64,000 nt of DNA from positions 124,001 through 188,000 of the forward strand of contig NZ_JBBMEX010000002.1 in the NCBI RefSeq assembly GCF_040096355.1, given 5' to 3'. The DNA is from Maccoyibacter intestinihominis (GTDB taxonomy: Bacteria; Bacillota; Clostridia; Lachnospirales; Lachnospiraceae). Both the position numbers and the translations under genes were made by a program. Each line of letters opens with the position of its first letter. Position 1 is the stretch's first letter. Of this stretch, positions 17,124 to 25,398 are shown piece by piece. The notes beneath the pieces are model-generated. The model saw only the letters and a list, made by a program, of their open reading frames with translations, was not told the DNA's origin and made no database searches.

Positions 17124-18344
17124 ATGGAACTGGATATCATAGGATTGGTAAGTGCCTGTTCCTATGCACTGGACTGCATAGAGGCCGAACTGGTACATGT
17201 TACAAACAGGCATGGAAAAAGAGTTGCATACATCAGTGTATGTATGGCAGAAAAATTTGGAATTATAGGAGAGGCGCTGCAGGATTTAGCAATGTGTGCG
17301 CTGCTACACGACAATGCATTGACGCAGTACATATCGGAAGAGGTACGGCATGATCTGATCAAAGATCAGACCATGGATATTTCCTCTAAAAAATTAGGTG
17401 TTCACTGTGTATATGGGGAGCAGAATATCAAAAAACTTCCCTTTTATACAGATGTGACAAATGTGATCTTATATCACCATGAAAATGCAGACGGTACAGG
17501 ACCGTTTAGAAAAAAATGGGAGGAAATCCCGCTGTTTGCAAGGATTATCCATTTGTGCGATACCATTGACATCATAGGAAATACCGGTGGTTATGATCAG
17601 CAGAACTGGGAGCAGGCAAAGGCATATTTAGTGAAATATGAAAATACGATCTTTGATGCGGAATGTGTGAAGGCATTCTTAGAAGTCTTTTCCGAAGAAA
17701 AATTTGCAGACATGGGAGGAGAAGAGTTAGAAAAACGCCTTTGGGAAAAGGTACCAAGAAAGAAGCAGTTCTGCGATGAAGGGACCTGTAAAGATCTTGC
17801 GGATTTTTTTGCACAGATCGTAGATTACAAATCTGAATTTACGGGGATGCATTCGATCGGAGTTGCCAAAAAAGCGGCAGCACTGGCAGAACATCTCGGT
17901 TATGACCGGTTAGATATTCAAAAAATCTATTTAGCAGGCGCACTTCATGATATTGGGAAAATGGCAATCGGAAATGAAATTTTAGAAAAGCCCGGACGGC
18001 TGACCGATGAGGAGTTTTCTAAGATGAAAAACCATGCCGGATATACCTATATGATACTGTCGGAAGTAGAGGATTTTGAAGAAATACGGGATTGGGCAGC
18101 ACTTCACCACGAAAAGTTAGATGGCAGTGGATATCCTTTTGGTAAGACGGCAGAGGAGCTGAACGAGCCGGAGCGTATCTTAGCATGTGTGGATATCTAT
18201 CAGGCTTTGACCGAAGACCGACCATATAAAAAGGGCATGACGCATGAGCAGGCATGTGGAATTTTAGAGGATATGGCACAAAAAGGGTGGATTGATGCCA
18301 AAATCACAGGGCAGGTCAGAGAGTGCTTCGGGGAAATTCATTAA
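17124..18344 (+). CDS. HD-GYP domain protein with two HD modules
   Basis: 406 residues, start at ATG 17124 after GAGGG. The N-terminal half is a divergent HD module (CALLHDN near residue 61, HHENADGTGPF later). The C-terminal half is a canonical HD-GYP: ALHDIGKMAIG (His275/Asp276) and HHEKLDGSGYPFG near 328, ending with VDIYQALTEDRPYK. HD-GYP proteins usually hydrolyse c-di-GMP to pGpG or GMP, but some act on other dinucleotides. It has no signal-receiver domain or membrane helix. Its stop overlaps by 4 bases the convergent AraC gene. It is element cargo, and no diguanylate cyclase is in the window. Confidence 0.88.
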   Translation: MELDIIGLVSACSYALDCIEAELVHVTNRHGKRVAYISVCMAEKFGIIGEALQDLAMCALLHDNALTQYISEEVRHDLIKDQTMDISSKKLGVHCVYGEQNIKKLPFYTDVTNVILYHHENADGTGPFRKKWEEIPLFARIIHLCDTIDIIGNTGGYDQQNWEQAKAYLVKYENTIFDAECVKAFLEVFSEEKFADMGGEELEKRLWEKVPRKKQFCDEGTCKDLADFFAQIVDYKSEFTGMHSIGVAKKAAALAEHLGYDRLDIQKIYLAGALHDIGKMAIGNEILEKPGRLTDEEFSKMKNHAGYTYMILSEVEDFEEIRDWAALHHEKLDGSGYPFGKTAEELNEPERILACVDIYQALTEDRPYKKGMTHEQACGILEDMAQKGWIDAKITGQVRECFGEIH

Positions 18345-19567
18345 AAAATCTTTTCCCGATATTCTTTCGGGGTGTTTCCAACCTGTTTTTTAAAGATCTT
18401 TGTGAAATAATTCACATCGGGAATTCCGCAGGCTGCGGCAATCTCCTGAATTTGTAAGTTAGTAGAATTTAAAAGAAAAATAGCATGTTCCACACGTTTC
18501 CGGTTCACATATTCTGTCAATGTTGAACCGGTTTCTTTTTTAAAAAGAGTGGAGAGATAACTGGAGTTGACACCGAGAAGCTCTGCCTGGGATTTAAGAC
18601 TCAGATCGGCAGTTAAATCTGAGTCAATGCGTGTGAGGACTTTTCGGATTAACAGGGAATAGCCTTTCATGGAGTGATTTTTGACAAGCAGACAGTACTT
18701 GTGAGCCATTTCTTTTTGCAGGGAAAAAGCATCTTCCTCGGAGGTGAGAGCCTCGATCTGATGGGCAAAGCGGGAGGAAAGGCTGTCAATATGAAGAGGG
18801 TGGACCGTACCGGCTTCTGCGGCTTTGCGAAGCAGGGTATTGAGGATGATCGTGTAATTTTTCACATTACGAAGAGAGTCACTGGTGCGTGGCTCTAAAT
18901 CTTTTGCCGGAAGGGCATGTAAAAACATCTCTGCTTTGTGAATCTGTCCTTTGGAGACTGCCTGTATCAGCATATTTTCTTTGTGATAGCGTTCCTCTAA
19001 AAACTTCATACTGAAAAGAGTCTCTTCCGGTGAGGAAGGAACCGGACGTTTAGCGACAGGCTGGTAATCAGAGGAAACAGATTTGTTGATTTCCTGAATA
19101 GAAAAAGCATCCATTCCACCGAAAAGTTCAGAACAGAGAACGTGTAAGGCAGTCAAAAGGAGCTGTTCATCAGAAACAGTGGTCAGTGACTGATAATAAA
19201 GCTGTAGCTGTAACAGCAGGGAATCGGGAAAAGATAGTTTTTTTGCATTTTCTAATAAGGACTCTGTGGAAATATTGCTCAGACGGTAAGGACCGAGAAG
19301 AGCATAGGCAGTTTCCGTGCCTTCAGGAAGCCGGAAAAAGAAATAGTGACAGAAAAACTCATCCTGAATCTTATAGACCCTTTGGGGCTTACAGTGGGAA
19401 CAGAGGCGTTGAAACTCCAATAAATAATCGGTGTCCGGATTTAAAAGACGGCGCAGTCCTAAATCCGGATCAGGTATTGTTCCATGGCTATCGCAGAGAA
19501 TACGGAAGTTTAGATGAAATTGTTCCAGTAATTTTTGGAAAAAATGAAGTTCAGCTTCGTGTTGCAT
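18341..19567 (-). CDS. AraC-family regulator of the glucuronide operon
   Basis: 408 residues; start at 19567 with AAAGGA 7 bases upstream. The last ~100 residues carry the two helix-turn-helix motifs of AraC (LLGVNSSYLSTLFKKETG and IAAACGIPDVNYFTKIFKKQ, ending GNTPKEYREK). The N-terminal ~200 residues form a sensory domain I cannot assign. It is divergent from the beta-glucuronidase operon with a 189-base shared leader, so local control of that operon by a sugar acid or glucuronide is the likely role (inference). Confidence 0.87.
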   Translation of the reverse strand: MQHEAELHFFQKLLEQFHLNFRILCDSHGTIPDPDLGLRRLLNPDTDYLLEFQRLCSHCKPQRVYKIQDEFFCHYFFFRLPEGTETAYALLGPYRLSNISTESLLENAKKLSFPDSLLLQLQLYYQSLTTVSDEQLLLTALHVLCSELFGGMDAFSIQEINKSVSSDYQPVAKRPVPSSPEETLFSMKFLEERYHKENMLIQAVSKGQIHKAEMFLHALPAKDLEPRTSDSLRNVKNYTIILNTLLRKAAEAGTVHPLHIDSLSSRFAHQIEALTSEEDAFSLQKEMAHKYCLLVKNHSMKGYSLLIRKVLTRIDSDLTADLSLKSQAELLGVNSSYLSTLFKKETGSTLTEYVNRKRVEHAIFLLNSTNLQIQEIAAACGIPDVNYFTKIFKKQVGNTPKEYREKIF

Positions 19568-19700
19568 GGCAGAGTCCTTTCTAAATTACATTTTCTTTTC
19601 GTAATATTATTTCCCATTTTCGTAGATTTTTTAGATTAATTTTAAAATTTATAAAAATTCATAAAAAAAGTACCAGAATAGCAAGAAATTCTACTCACGC

Positions 19701-19722
19701 TGTAACGAACAGATACGTTACA
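19701..19722. promoter_or_regulatory. Candidate operator in uidA leader
   Basis: Perfect inverted repeat TGTAACG/CGTTACA (19701-19707, 19716-19722, 8-base centre) 34 bases before the uidA start. A plausible site for the AraC protein or another sugar-acid regulator. Confidence 0.5.
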
Positions 19723-19756
19723 ATCCGAATCACAACAGAGATAGAGGAGGAAAACG

Positions 19757-21574
19757 ATGTTAGAACATTCTATGTTATATCCAAAGACAACATTGACAAG
19801 AAGAAGAATTTCCATGGATGGAATGTGGAAGTTTTGCTTAGATGAAAAGGCAGTCGGAGAGAAAGAAGGCTGGATGGATGGGATTCCGGGAGAGGAAATG
19901 ATTCCGGTTCCGGCAAGTTTTCAGGATTTTTATACAGAAAAAGATATCCGGGAATATACCGGAGACTTCTGGTATGAGACAGATTTCTTTGTGCCGGGCG
20001 AATGGGAAGGCAGAGAGATTCTGCTTCGCTTTGGAGCGGCAACGCATCGTGCAGGTGTCTATGTCAACGGTATTCTGATTACGGAGCATGAGGGGGGATT
20101 TCTTCCTTTTAGTGCAGATGTGACAACTGTGGTACGCTACGATTCTTATAATAAGGTCGTCGTAAAAGTCAATAATGAATTGAACTGCACCAATATTCCA
20201 TGCGGAGAGACGATCACACTGCCAAATGGAAAGAAGATGTCAAAGCCGTATTTTGATTTCTTTAATTATGCAGGATTACAGCGGTCGGTATACCTTTTGG
20301 CACTGCCGAGAGAATCCGTAGTAGATTTTGATTTGGATTATGCAATTCATGGGAAAAATGCGGAAGTTTCCTATCAGGTAAGAACGAATGGAGAGCATGC
20401 GGTACAGTTGGAACTTTTGGACGCTGAAGGTAACTGCGTGGCACAAAAGGATGGAAAAGAAGGTGTTCTGTATGTGGAAAACGCACATCTATGGCAGGTT
20501 CGTAATGCTTATCTTTATCGTCTGCGTATCCGCATTATGGATGGCGAAGAACTCATTGATGAGTATGAGCAGGAGATCGGAATCCGTACTGTGAAGGTAG
20601 AGGGAACGGATATCCTGTTAAACGGAGAGCCGGTTTATCTGCGAGGTTTCGGAAAGCATGAGGACAGCGATATCGTCGGACGAGGTTTTAACATTGGTAT
20701 CATGAAGCGTGATTTTGAACTGATGAAGTGGATCGGAGCAAATTCCTTCCGTACTTCACACTATCCGTACAGCGAAGAAATTTATCAGATGGCAGACCGC
20801 GAGGGATTTTTGATTATAGATGAAGTTCCGGCAGTGGGAATGTTCCAGAGTCTGATGAATTTTATGGAGGCAAGTACCGGAAAGCAGACCGCTTTCTTTG
20901 AAAAAGAGACAACGCCGGTTTTATTAAAGGCGCATTTAAGAGCCATTGAAGAGATGATCGCAAGGGACAAAAATCATCCGAGTGTCGTTGCATGGAGTCT
21001 TTTGAATGAGCCGGAGACTACGAATGAGGCAGCCGTGCCATATTTTAAAGAAGTATTTGATCTTGCAAATAAGTTAGACATGCAGAAACGTCCGCGTACG
21101 TTTGCACTGATTATGAACTCCTTGCCGGATACCTGTAAATGTTATCAGTTCAGCGACATCATTGCACTCAACCGTTACTACGGATGGTATATGAAGGGGG
21201 GCTATGAGATCAGTGTCGCAGAAGAACTTTTCCGCAAAGAAATGAATGCATGGAAAGAGAAAAAATTAAATAAACCTTTTATTTTTACAGAATACGGTGC
21301 AGATACACTTGCTTCTGAACACAAACTTCCATCCGTGATGTGGAGTCAGGAATATCAGGACGAGTATTTAAAGATGACACATGAAGTCTTTGATTCCTAT
21401 GATTTTATTAAGGGAGAACAAATCTGGAACTTTGCAGACTTCCAGACCACAGAGGGAATCATGCGCGTCAACGGCAATAAAAAAGGTGTCTTTACAAGAC
21501 AGCGTCAGCCAAAGGATATTGCATACAAATTAAAAGAACGTTGGGAAAATCTGCCGTTAGATTACAAAAAATAA
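19757..21574 (+). CDS. uidA: Beta-glucuronidase (GH2)
   Basis: 605 residues, close to the 603 of the E. coli enzyme. It has the GH2 jelly roll, Ig-like and TIM-barrel layout with WSLLNEPET (acid/base Glu418) and FTEYGADT (nucleophile Glu512). The NKKG motif at 574-577 is the glucuronate-carboxylate recognition motif that separates glucuronidases from galactosidases. Between AVGMFQ and AHLRAIEEMIARDKNHPSVV lies an insert about as long as E. coli loop 1, which in gut enzymes favours small substrates such as drug glucuronides. No signal peptide, so it acts in the cytosol on imported glucuronides. AGGAGG precedes the ATG. First gene of an operon with a transporter and KDG kinase. Confidence 0.95.
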   Translation: MLEHSMLYPKTTLTRRRISMDGMWKFCLDEKAVGEKEGWMDGIPGEEMIPVPASFQDFYTEKDIREYTGDFWYETDFFVPGEWEGREILLRFGAATHRAGVYVNGILITEHEGGFLPFSADVTTVVRYDSYNKVVVKVNNELNCTNIPCGETITLPNGKKMSKPYFDFFNYAGLQRSVYLLALPRESVVDFDLDYAIHGKNAEVSYQVRTNGEHAVQLELLDAEGNCVAQKDGKEGVLYVENAHLWQVRNAYLYRLRIRIMDGEELIDEYEQEIGIRTVKVEGTDILLNGEPVYLRGFGKHEDSDIVGRGFNIGIMKRDFELMKWIGANSFRTSHYPYSEEIYQMADREGFLIIDEVPAVGMFQSLMNFMEASTGKQTAFFEKETTPVLLKAHLRAIEEMIARDKNHPSVVAWSLLNEPETTNEAAVPYFKEVFDLANKLDMQKRPRTFALIMNSLPDTCKCYQFSDIIALNRYYGWYMKGGYEISVAEELFRKEMNAWKEKKLNKPFIFTEYGADTLASEHKLPSVMWSQEYQDEYLKMTHEVFDSYDFIKGEQIWNFADFQTTEGIMRVNGNKKGVFTRQRQPKDIAYKLKERWENLPLDYKK

Positions 21575-21593
21575 AACAGACGAGGAGAATACC

Positions 21594-22997
21594 ATGGATA
21601 GAGAAAAGACAGTCCGTCCATTCGGTTGGCGGGATAAAGTAGGATATATGTTTGGCGATTTCGGAAATGATTTTACATTTCTGTTTGCCAGTACATTTTT
21701 GATGATTTTTTACACAAAGGTATTAGGGATCAGCATGGGACTTGTGGGAACCTTATTCCTGACAGCACGATGCATAGATGCATTTACCGATGTGACAATG
21801 GGAAGGATCGTAGACCGGATGCATCCGAAAAAAGACGGAAGATTCCGTCCATGGCTGCGTCGGATGTGCGCTCCGGTCGCAATTTCAAGTTTTCTGATGT
21901 ACCAGTCCTCGTTAGCGGGTGCATCCATGACGGTCAAAGTCATTTATATGTTTGTCACTTATATCTTGTGGGGTAGCATTTTTTATACTTCGATCAATAT
22001 CCCATACGGCTCCATGGCATCTGTCTTAAGTGCAGATTCCGATGACCGTGCCGCACTCTCCACTTATCGCAGTGTGGGGGCAACGTTGGCGGGACTTATC
22101 ATTGGTGTCGGTGGACCGATGTTGGTTTATACGACCGATGCAGCGGGCAACCAGCTTGTGCATGGACCGCGTTTTACACTGATCGCAGGGATCTTTTCCC
22201 TAGGGGCAATCGGCTGTTATCTGTTGTGCTATTTTATGACCACGGAACGGGTAAAAATCGCCCCGACACACCATGAGGAACAGGTCAGCTTCAAAGAAAC
22301 CGTCAAAGCGCTTGTTTCGAACAGAGCCCTGCTTGGGATCATCGCAGCCGCAATCTTATTGTTGTTGGCATCCCTGATGACACAGTCTGTCAACCAGTAC
22401 GTTTTTGTGGACTATTTTAAAAATAAAGAAGCACTGGCGGTAATGAGTGTTGCCGGAATCCTTCCAATGCTTCTGATGGCACCGTTTACCGTGCCGATCA
22501 CCAGAAAATACGGAAAAAAAGAAGTGGGAGCAGTCGGCTGTATCCTCGGCGGGATCGCGAGCCTGTTAATGTTCGTACTTCAGGTAAAATCCGCCGCAGT
22601 GTATATTGCCATTTCCGTGATCGGATATTTTGGCTTTGGCTTTTTTAATCTGATCATCTGGGCATTTATTACAGATATCATTGACGATCAGGAGGTGCGG
22701 ACAGGCAAACGTGAGGATGGAACGATCTATGCAGTATATTCATTTGCAAGAAAAATCGGACAGGCACTCTCCGGAGGTCTGGGAGCATATGCACTGGCAC
22801 TCGTAGGATATGATTCGACTGTTCAGGTGCAGACCGCAGAAGTGGCAGGCGGGATCTACAATGTGGCAACGTTAGTGCCGGGAATCCTTTATATCGGCGT
22901 GGGACTTTGTCTGATCTTTATCTATCCGTTGAATAAAAAGAGGGTAGAAGGGAATATTGCAGTTTTAAAAGAGAGAAGAGAGGTAAGCTATGAGTAA
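21594..22997 (+). CDS. GPH-family glucuronide/sugar cation symporter
   Basis: 467-residue integral membrane protein of the glycoside-pentoside-hexuronide family (MelB/UidB type). Features: VGYMFGDFGNDFTF at the N-terminus, TDVTMGRIVDRMHPKKDGRFRPW in the first cytoplasmic loop, and about 12 hydrophobic segments. It follows uidA by 19 bases with GAGGAG as ribosome binding site, and overlaps the kinase gene by 8 bases. Context indicates import of glucuronides for the cytosolic UidA. Confidence 0.9.
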   Translation: MDREKTVRPFGWRDKVGYMFGDFGNDFTFLFASTFLMIFYTKVLGISMGLVGTLFLTARCIDAFTDVTMGRIVDRMHPKKDGRFRPWLRRMCAPVAISSFLMYQSSLAGASMTVKVIYMFVTYILWGSIFYTSINIPYGSMASVLSADSDDRAALSTYRSVGATLAGLIIGVGGPMLVYTTDAAGNQLVHGPRFTLIAGIFSLGAIGCYLLCYFMTTERVKIAPTHHEEQVSFKETVKALVSNRALLGIIAAAILLLLASLMTQSVNQYVFVDYFKNKEALAVMSVAGILPMLLMAPFTVPITRKYGKKEVGAVGCILGGIASLLMFVLQVKSAAVYIAISVIGYFGFGFFNLIIWAFITDIIDDQEVRTGKREDGTIYAVYSFARKIGQALSGGLGAYALALVGYDSTVQVQTAEVAGGIYNVATLVPGILYIGVGLCLIFIYPLNKKRVEGNIAVLKERREVSYE

Positions 22998-24015
22998 ACG
23001 AGTGGTTACATTTGGAGAGATTATGCTGCGTTTAGCACCGGAGGGATATTACCGTCTGGTGCAGGCGGACAAATTAGGGGCAACCTATGGAGGAGGAGAA
23101 GCGAATGTAGCAGTGTCTTTGGCAAACTATGGATTTGATGCTGCATTTGTCACAAGACTTCCACAGCATGAGTTGGGACAGGCAGCAGTCAATTCCCTAA
23201 GAAAATACGGAGTAGATACGTCACAGATTGTACGAGGCGGAGAACGCATCGGCATCTATTATCTGGAAAAAGGAGCATCGCAAAGACCGTCCAAAGTCAT
23301 CTATGACCGTACCGGTTCAGCACTCTATTCTGCCCTCAAAGAAGAATTTGACTGGGAAAAAATCTTAGAAGGAGCCGAGTGGTTTCATTTTACGGGGATT
23401 ACTCCAGCGTTGAACGACGAGGTAGCGGCAATCTGTTTAGAGGCATGCAAAACTGCAAAAAAAATGGGTGTGAAGATTTCCTGTGATCTGAACTACCGTA
23501 ACAAACTCTGGAGCAAAGAAAAAGCCGGACAGGTGATGGGAGAACTCTGCCGGTATGTGGATGTATGTATTGCCAATGAAGAAGATGCGGCAGATGTTTT
23601 TGGCATTCATGCAGCAGACACCGATGTCATCACAGGCAGCGTGAATCGTGAAGGCTATAAAGAGGTTGCGTCACAGTTAGCCCGGCAGTTTGGTTTTGAA
23701 AAAGTAGCCATTACTTTAAGAGAATCTATTTCTGCAAATGACAACAACTGGTCGGCAATGCTCTTTGACGGAACAGACTATTATTTTAGCAGAAAATACG
23801 CTATGCACATCGTTGACCGTGTAGGCGGTGGGGACAGCTTTGGCGGCGGTCTGATCGCAGCATTGTTAGAGGGTTACGACTCTGAAAAAGCAATTGAGTT
23901 TGCGGTGGCAGCTTCCTGTCTGAAACATTCCATTGAAGGAGATTTTAATCTGGTATCCAAAGAAGAAGTCCTGAAGTTAGCAGGTGGAGATGCCAGCGGA
24001 CGTGTGCAGAGATAA
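22990..24015 (+). CDS. kdgK: PfkB-family kinase, probable 2-dehydro-3-deoxygluconokinase
   Basis: 341 residues. GGGEANVAVSLANYGF near the N-terminus and DRVGGGDSFGGGLIAALLEG near residue 280 are the PfkB signatures, with Asp282 as catalytic base. FGEIMLRLAPEGYYRLVQAD is typical of KDG kinases. In glucuronate breakdown, KDG kinase makes KDPG; the intervening isomerase, reductase and dehydratase and the aldolase are not in the window and must lie elsewhere. It overlaps the transporter gene and ends 73 bases before the attR core. Confidence 0.88.
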   Translation: MSKRVVTFGEIMLRLAPEGYYRLVQADKLGATYGGGEANVAVSLANYGFDAAFVTRLPQHELGQAAVNSLRKYGVDTSQIVRGGERIGIYYLEKGASQRPSKVIYDRTGSALYSALKEEFDWEKILEGAEWFHFTGITPALNDEVAAICLEACKTAKKMGVKISCDLNYRNKLWSKEKAGQVMGELCRYVDVCIANEEDAADVFGIHAADTDVITGSVNREGYKEVASQLARQFGFEKVAITLRESISANDNNWSAMLFDGTDYYFSRKYAMHIVDRVGGGDSFGGGLIAALLEGYDSEKAIEFAVAASCLKHSIEGDFNLVSKEEVLKLAGGDASGRVQR

Positions 24016-24037
24016 ATAATAAGTCTTAAATAGAACA

Positions 24038-24062
24038 TGTTATATGAAAATATCATATAACA
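24038..24062. promoter_or_regulatory. Perfect inverted repeat at the right end of the element
   Basis: TGTTATATGA/TCATATAACA (24038-24047, 24053-24062) between kdgK and attR. There is no T-run, so a protein-binding site near attP or a weak terminator are both possible. Confidence 0.5.
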
Positions 24063-24068
24063 AGAAAG

Positions 24069-24094
24069 TTACATGGTGCTGTGTCAGTCACCTG
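24069..24094. other. attR: right attP arm and core
   Basis: Arm TTACATGGTGCTGTGTCAGT at 24069-24088 followed by core CACCTG at 24089-24094. It mirrors the left arm at the same distance from the core. Host attB sequence continues right of 24094 inside the binding-protein gene. Confidence 0.85.
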
Positions 24095-24527
24095 ACCGAC
24101 CACCAAGGACTTTCCTGCCTTTTAAATCTTCCCAGCGAAAATCCGGCATTTCTTCCCTTGCAACTAAGAAGTTGCCGGCACGCTGGGTGAGCTGTGCAAA
24201 GTTTACAATTTTATCGTTTGCACCTTCATTATAGGTATAGACTGTCGTCTCCGGTCCCATGAAGCCGATATCCGCTTCATTCGAGAGCACGGCAGTCATT
24301 GTTTTGTCAGCACCAAAACCGGTTACCAGTTCTAAATCAATGCCTTCATCCTTAAAATAATCTTTTTCGATGGCAACATACATCGGTGCATAGAAAATAG
24401 AGTGAGCCACTTCGTTCAGTGTGACTTTTTGCAGTTGCTTTTCGGAGTCTTTAGAATCGGAACATCCGACAAACAGTGTCAGAACCATAGAAAGACTCAG
24501 AAACAGAACCATACATTTCTTTTTCAT
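24089..24527 (-). pseudogene. 5' fragment of split ABC substrate-binding lipoprotein
   Basis: Starts at 24527 with a lipoprotein signal (SMVLTLFVGC, lipid-modified Cys22). EVAHSIFYAPMYVAIEKDYFKDEGIDLELVTG is the N-terminal lobe of the NMT1/SsuA family. The frame runs to LKGRKVLGGRSG and then enters the element, where GAC TGA ends it (24084). The product would lack the second lobe and the ligand-binding hinge. The other half is at 8737-9305. Confidence 0.92.
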
Positions 24528-24594
24528 AGAATCCTCCGATTGTTTTTAGTTTAGCGTATGCCAAAATAAAAAAAATGTTAGAGGAATGTAAAGA

Positions 24595-25029
24595 TTACAG
24601 GTAAGGATGCATACCTTCACACAGCTTTTCTTCAATCTTAATCAGGCGGTCGCAGATGTCTAAGGCTTTTTTGTCGGCATCCTCGTACTGGTTTCGGTAT
24701 TTGTAGAGAGATTTGACACCCATATTGCAACCCTCGGTCATGAGGTCCGCAATCGAAGCATCACTGCTATCCATACTCAGTTTCATATTGGTTTTCATCC
24801 AGGACATTCCTTTTGCAATCGGATTAGGCTCCTTGTCAGAACTGTTGTACTCCGATAAGAGACTGTGCAGCTCGTTCCCTAAGGTTTCGTGGTGTTCTTT
24901 GCTTTCCGTGAGCAGATTCTTTAAATTATCATCGTGCACAAAGTCGAGTACCTCGTCAATCGAAGCCACTGCCATCTTAGTGCCAGCGTCACATTCCTTT
25001 AATAATTCAATCGTGTTTTGATTTTTCAT
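24595..25029 (-). CDS. Ferritin-like four-helix protein of unknown function
   Basis: 144 residues from ATG 25029 (CGGAGG upstream); a longer frame to 25206 reaches into a palindromic repeat and is rejected. The protein is all-alpha and amphipathic (IELLKECDAGTKMAVASIDE, ESKEHHETLGNELHSLL, LIKIEEKLCEGM) and resembles DUF2383/ferritin-like small proteins, but I see no complete di-iron ligand set. It stands between the split lipoprotein gene and repeat B. Role unknown. Confidence 0.65.
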   Translation of the reverse strand: MKNQNTIELLKECDAGTKMAVASIDEVLDFVHDDNLKNLLTESKEHHETLGNELHSLLSEYNSSDKEPNPIAKGMSWMKTNMKLSMDSSDASIADLMTEGCNMGVKSLYKYRNQYEDADKKALDICDRLIKIEEKLCEGMHPYL

Positions 25030-25124
25030 AAAAATACCTCCGTTAAAGTTTAAAGTTAGGATGTCCCTATTTAAGGGAAATATGAGAACATTCAAGTATC
25101 CACATAATATTTTTTTGTATACTC

Positions 25125-25285
25125 TGTAACTTACACCAGCCAGATATTCCAAGTTTCCTTGTGCAAACCATTCCAATGAACCTCTGAAATCAGAAATCGT
25201 GTGCACCAGAGGGTTTCACGATTTCCTGAGTTTCATTTCCATTGCACAAAAAGAAACTTTCTATATCTGACTGGTGTAAGTTACA
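25125..25285. repeat. Dispersed palindromic repeat B, copy 1
   Basis: A 161-base unit. Its 23-base ends (25125-25147 and 25263-25285) are complementary at 22 positions. Inside lie ATTCCAAGTTTCCTTGTGC and GCACAAAAAGAAACTT, which recur at 58508-58664. The outer arms differ in sequence between the two copies, yet each copy pairs with itself. It fills most of the 369-base gap before the PHP gene. Confidence 0.8.
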
Positions 25286-25398
25286 ACAAGACATTGAGAA
25301 AATATCCTGTAGATATTTGAATCTTTATGGAAAAAAGCGAAAGGTTGTGCTATACTACATACGGACAAATCAGAGATACGATACGAGGAGTGATTGAC

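Larger units (their letters stand above)
9300..24094. mobile_element. 14.8-kb serine-recombinase integrative element with glucuronide operon
   Basis: The boundaries are seen directly. A substrate-binding protein gene is split into halves at 8737-9305 and 24089-24527, each ending at the 6-bp sequence CACCTG (plus strand; 9300-9305 and 24089-24094). Removing 14,789 bases between the cores rebuilds the gene in frame. Exactly 20 bases on the element side of each core form an inverted repeat with 16/20 matches, as expected for an attP. Cargo in order: recombinase, PadR, DUF2812 remnant, MerR, surface protein, HD-GYP protein, AraC regulator, uidA-like, GPH transporter, kdgK-like. No relaxase, conjugation, phage or replication genes are visible, so transfer would need help from elsewhere. 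Confidence 0.93.

Noticed and set aside
9300..24094. Conjugative element or prophage
   Set aside because: No relaxase, coupling protein, type IV secretion, capsid, terminase or lysis genes are present between the att sites.
25030..25206. N-terminal extension of the ferritin-like protein
   Set aside because: The extension is translated from repeat B; the ATG at 25029 has a proper ribosome binding site.
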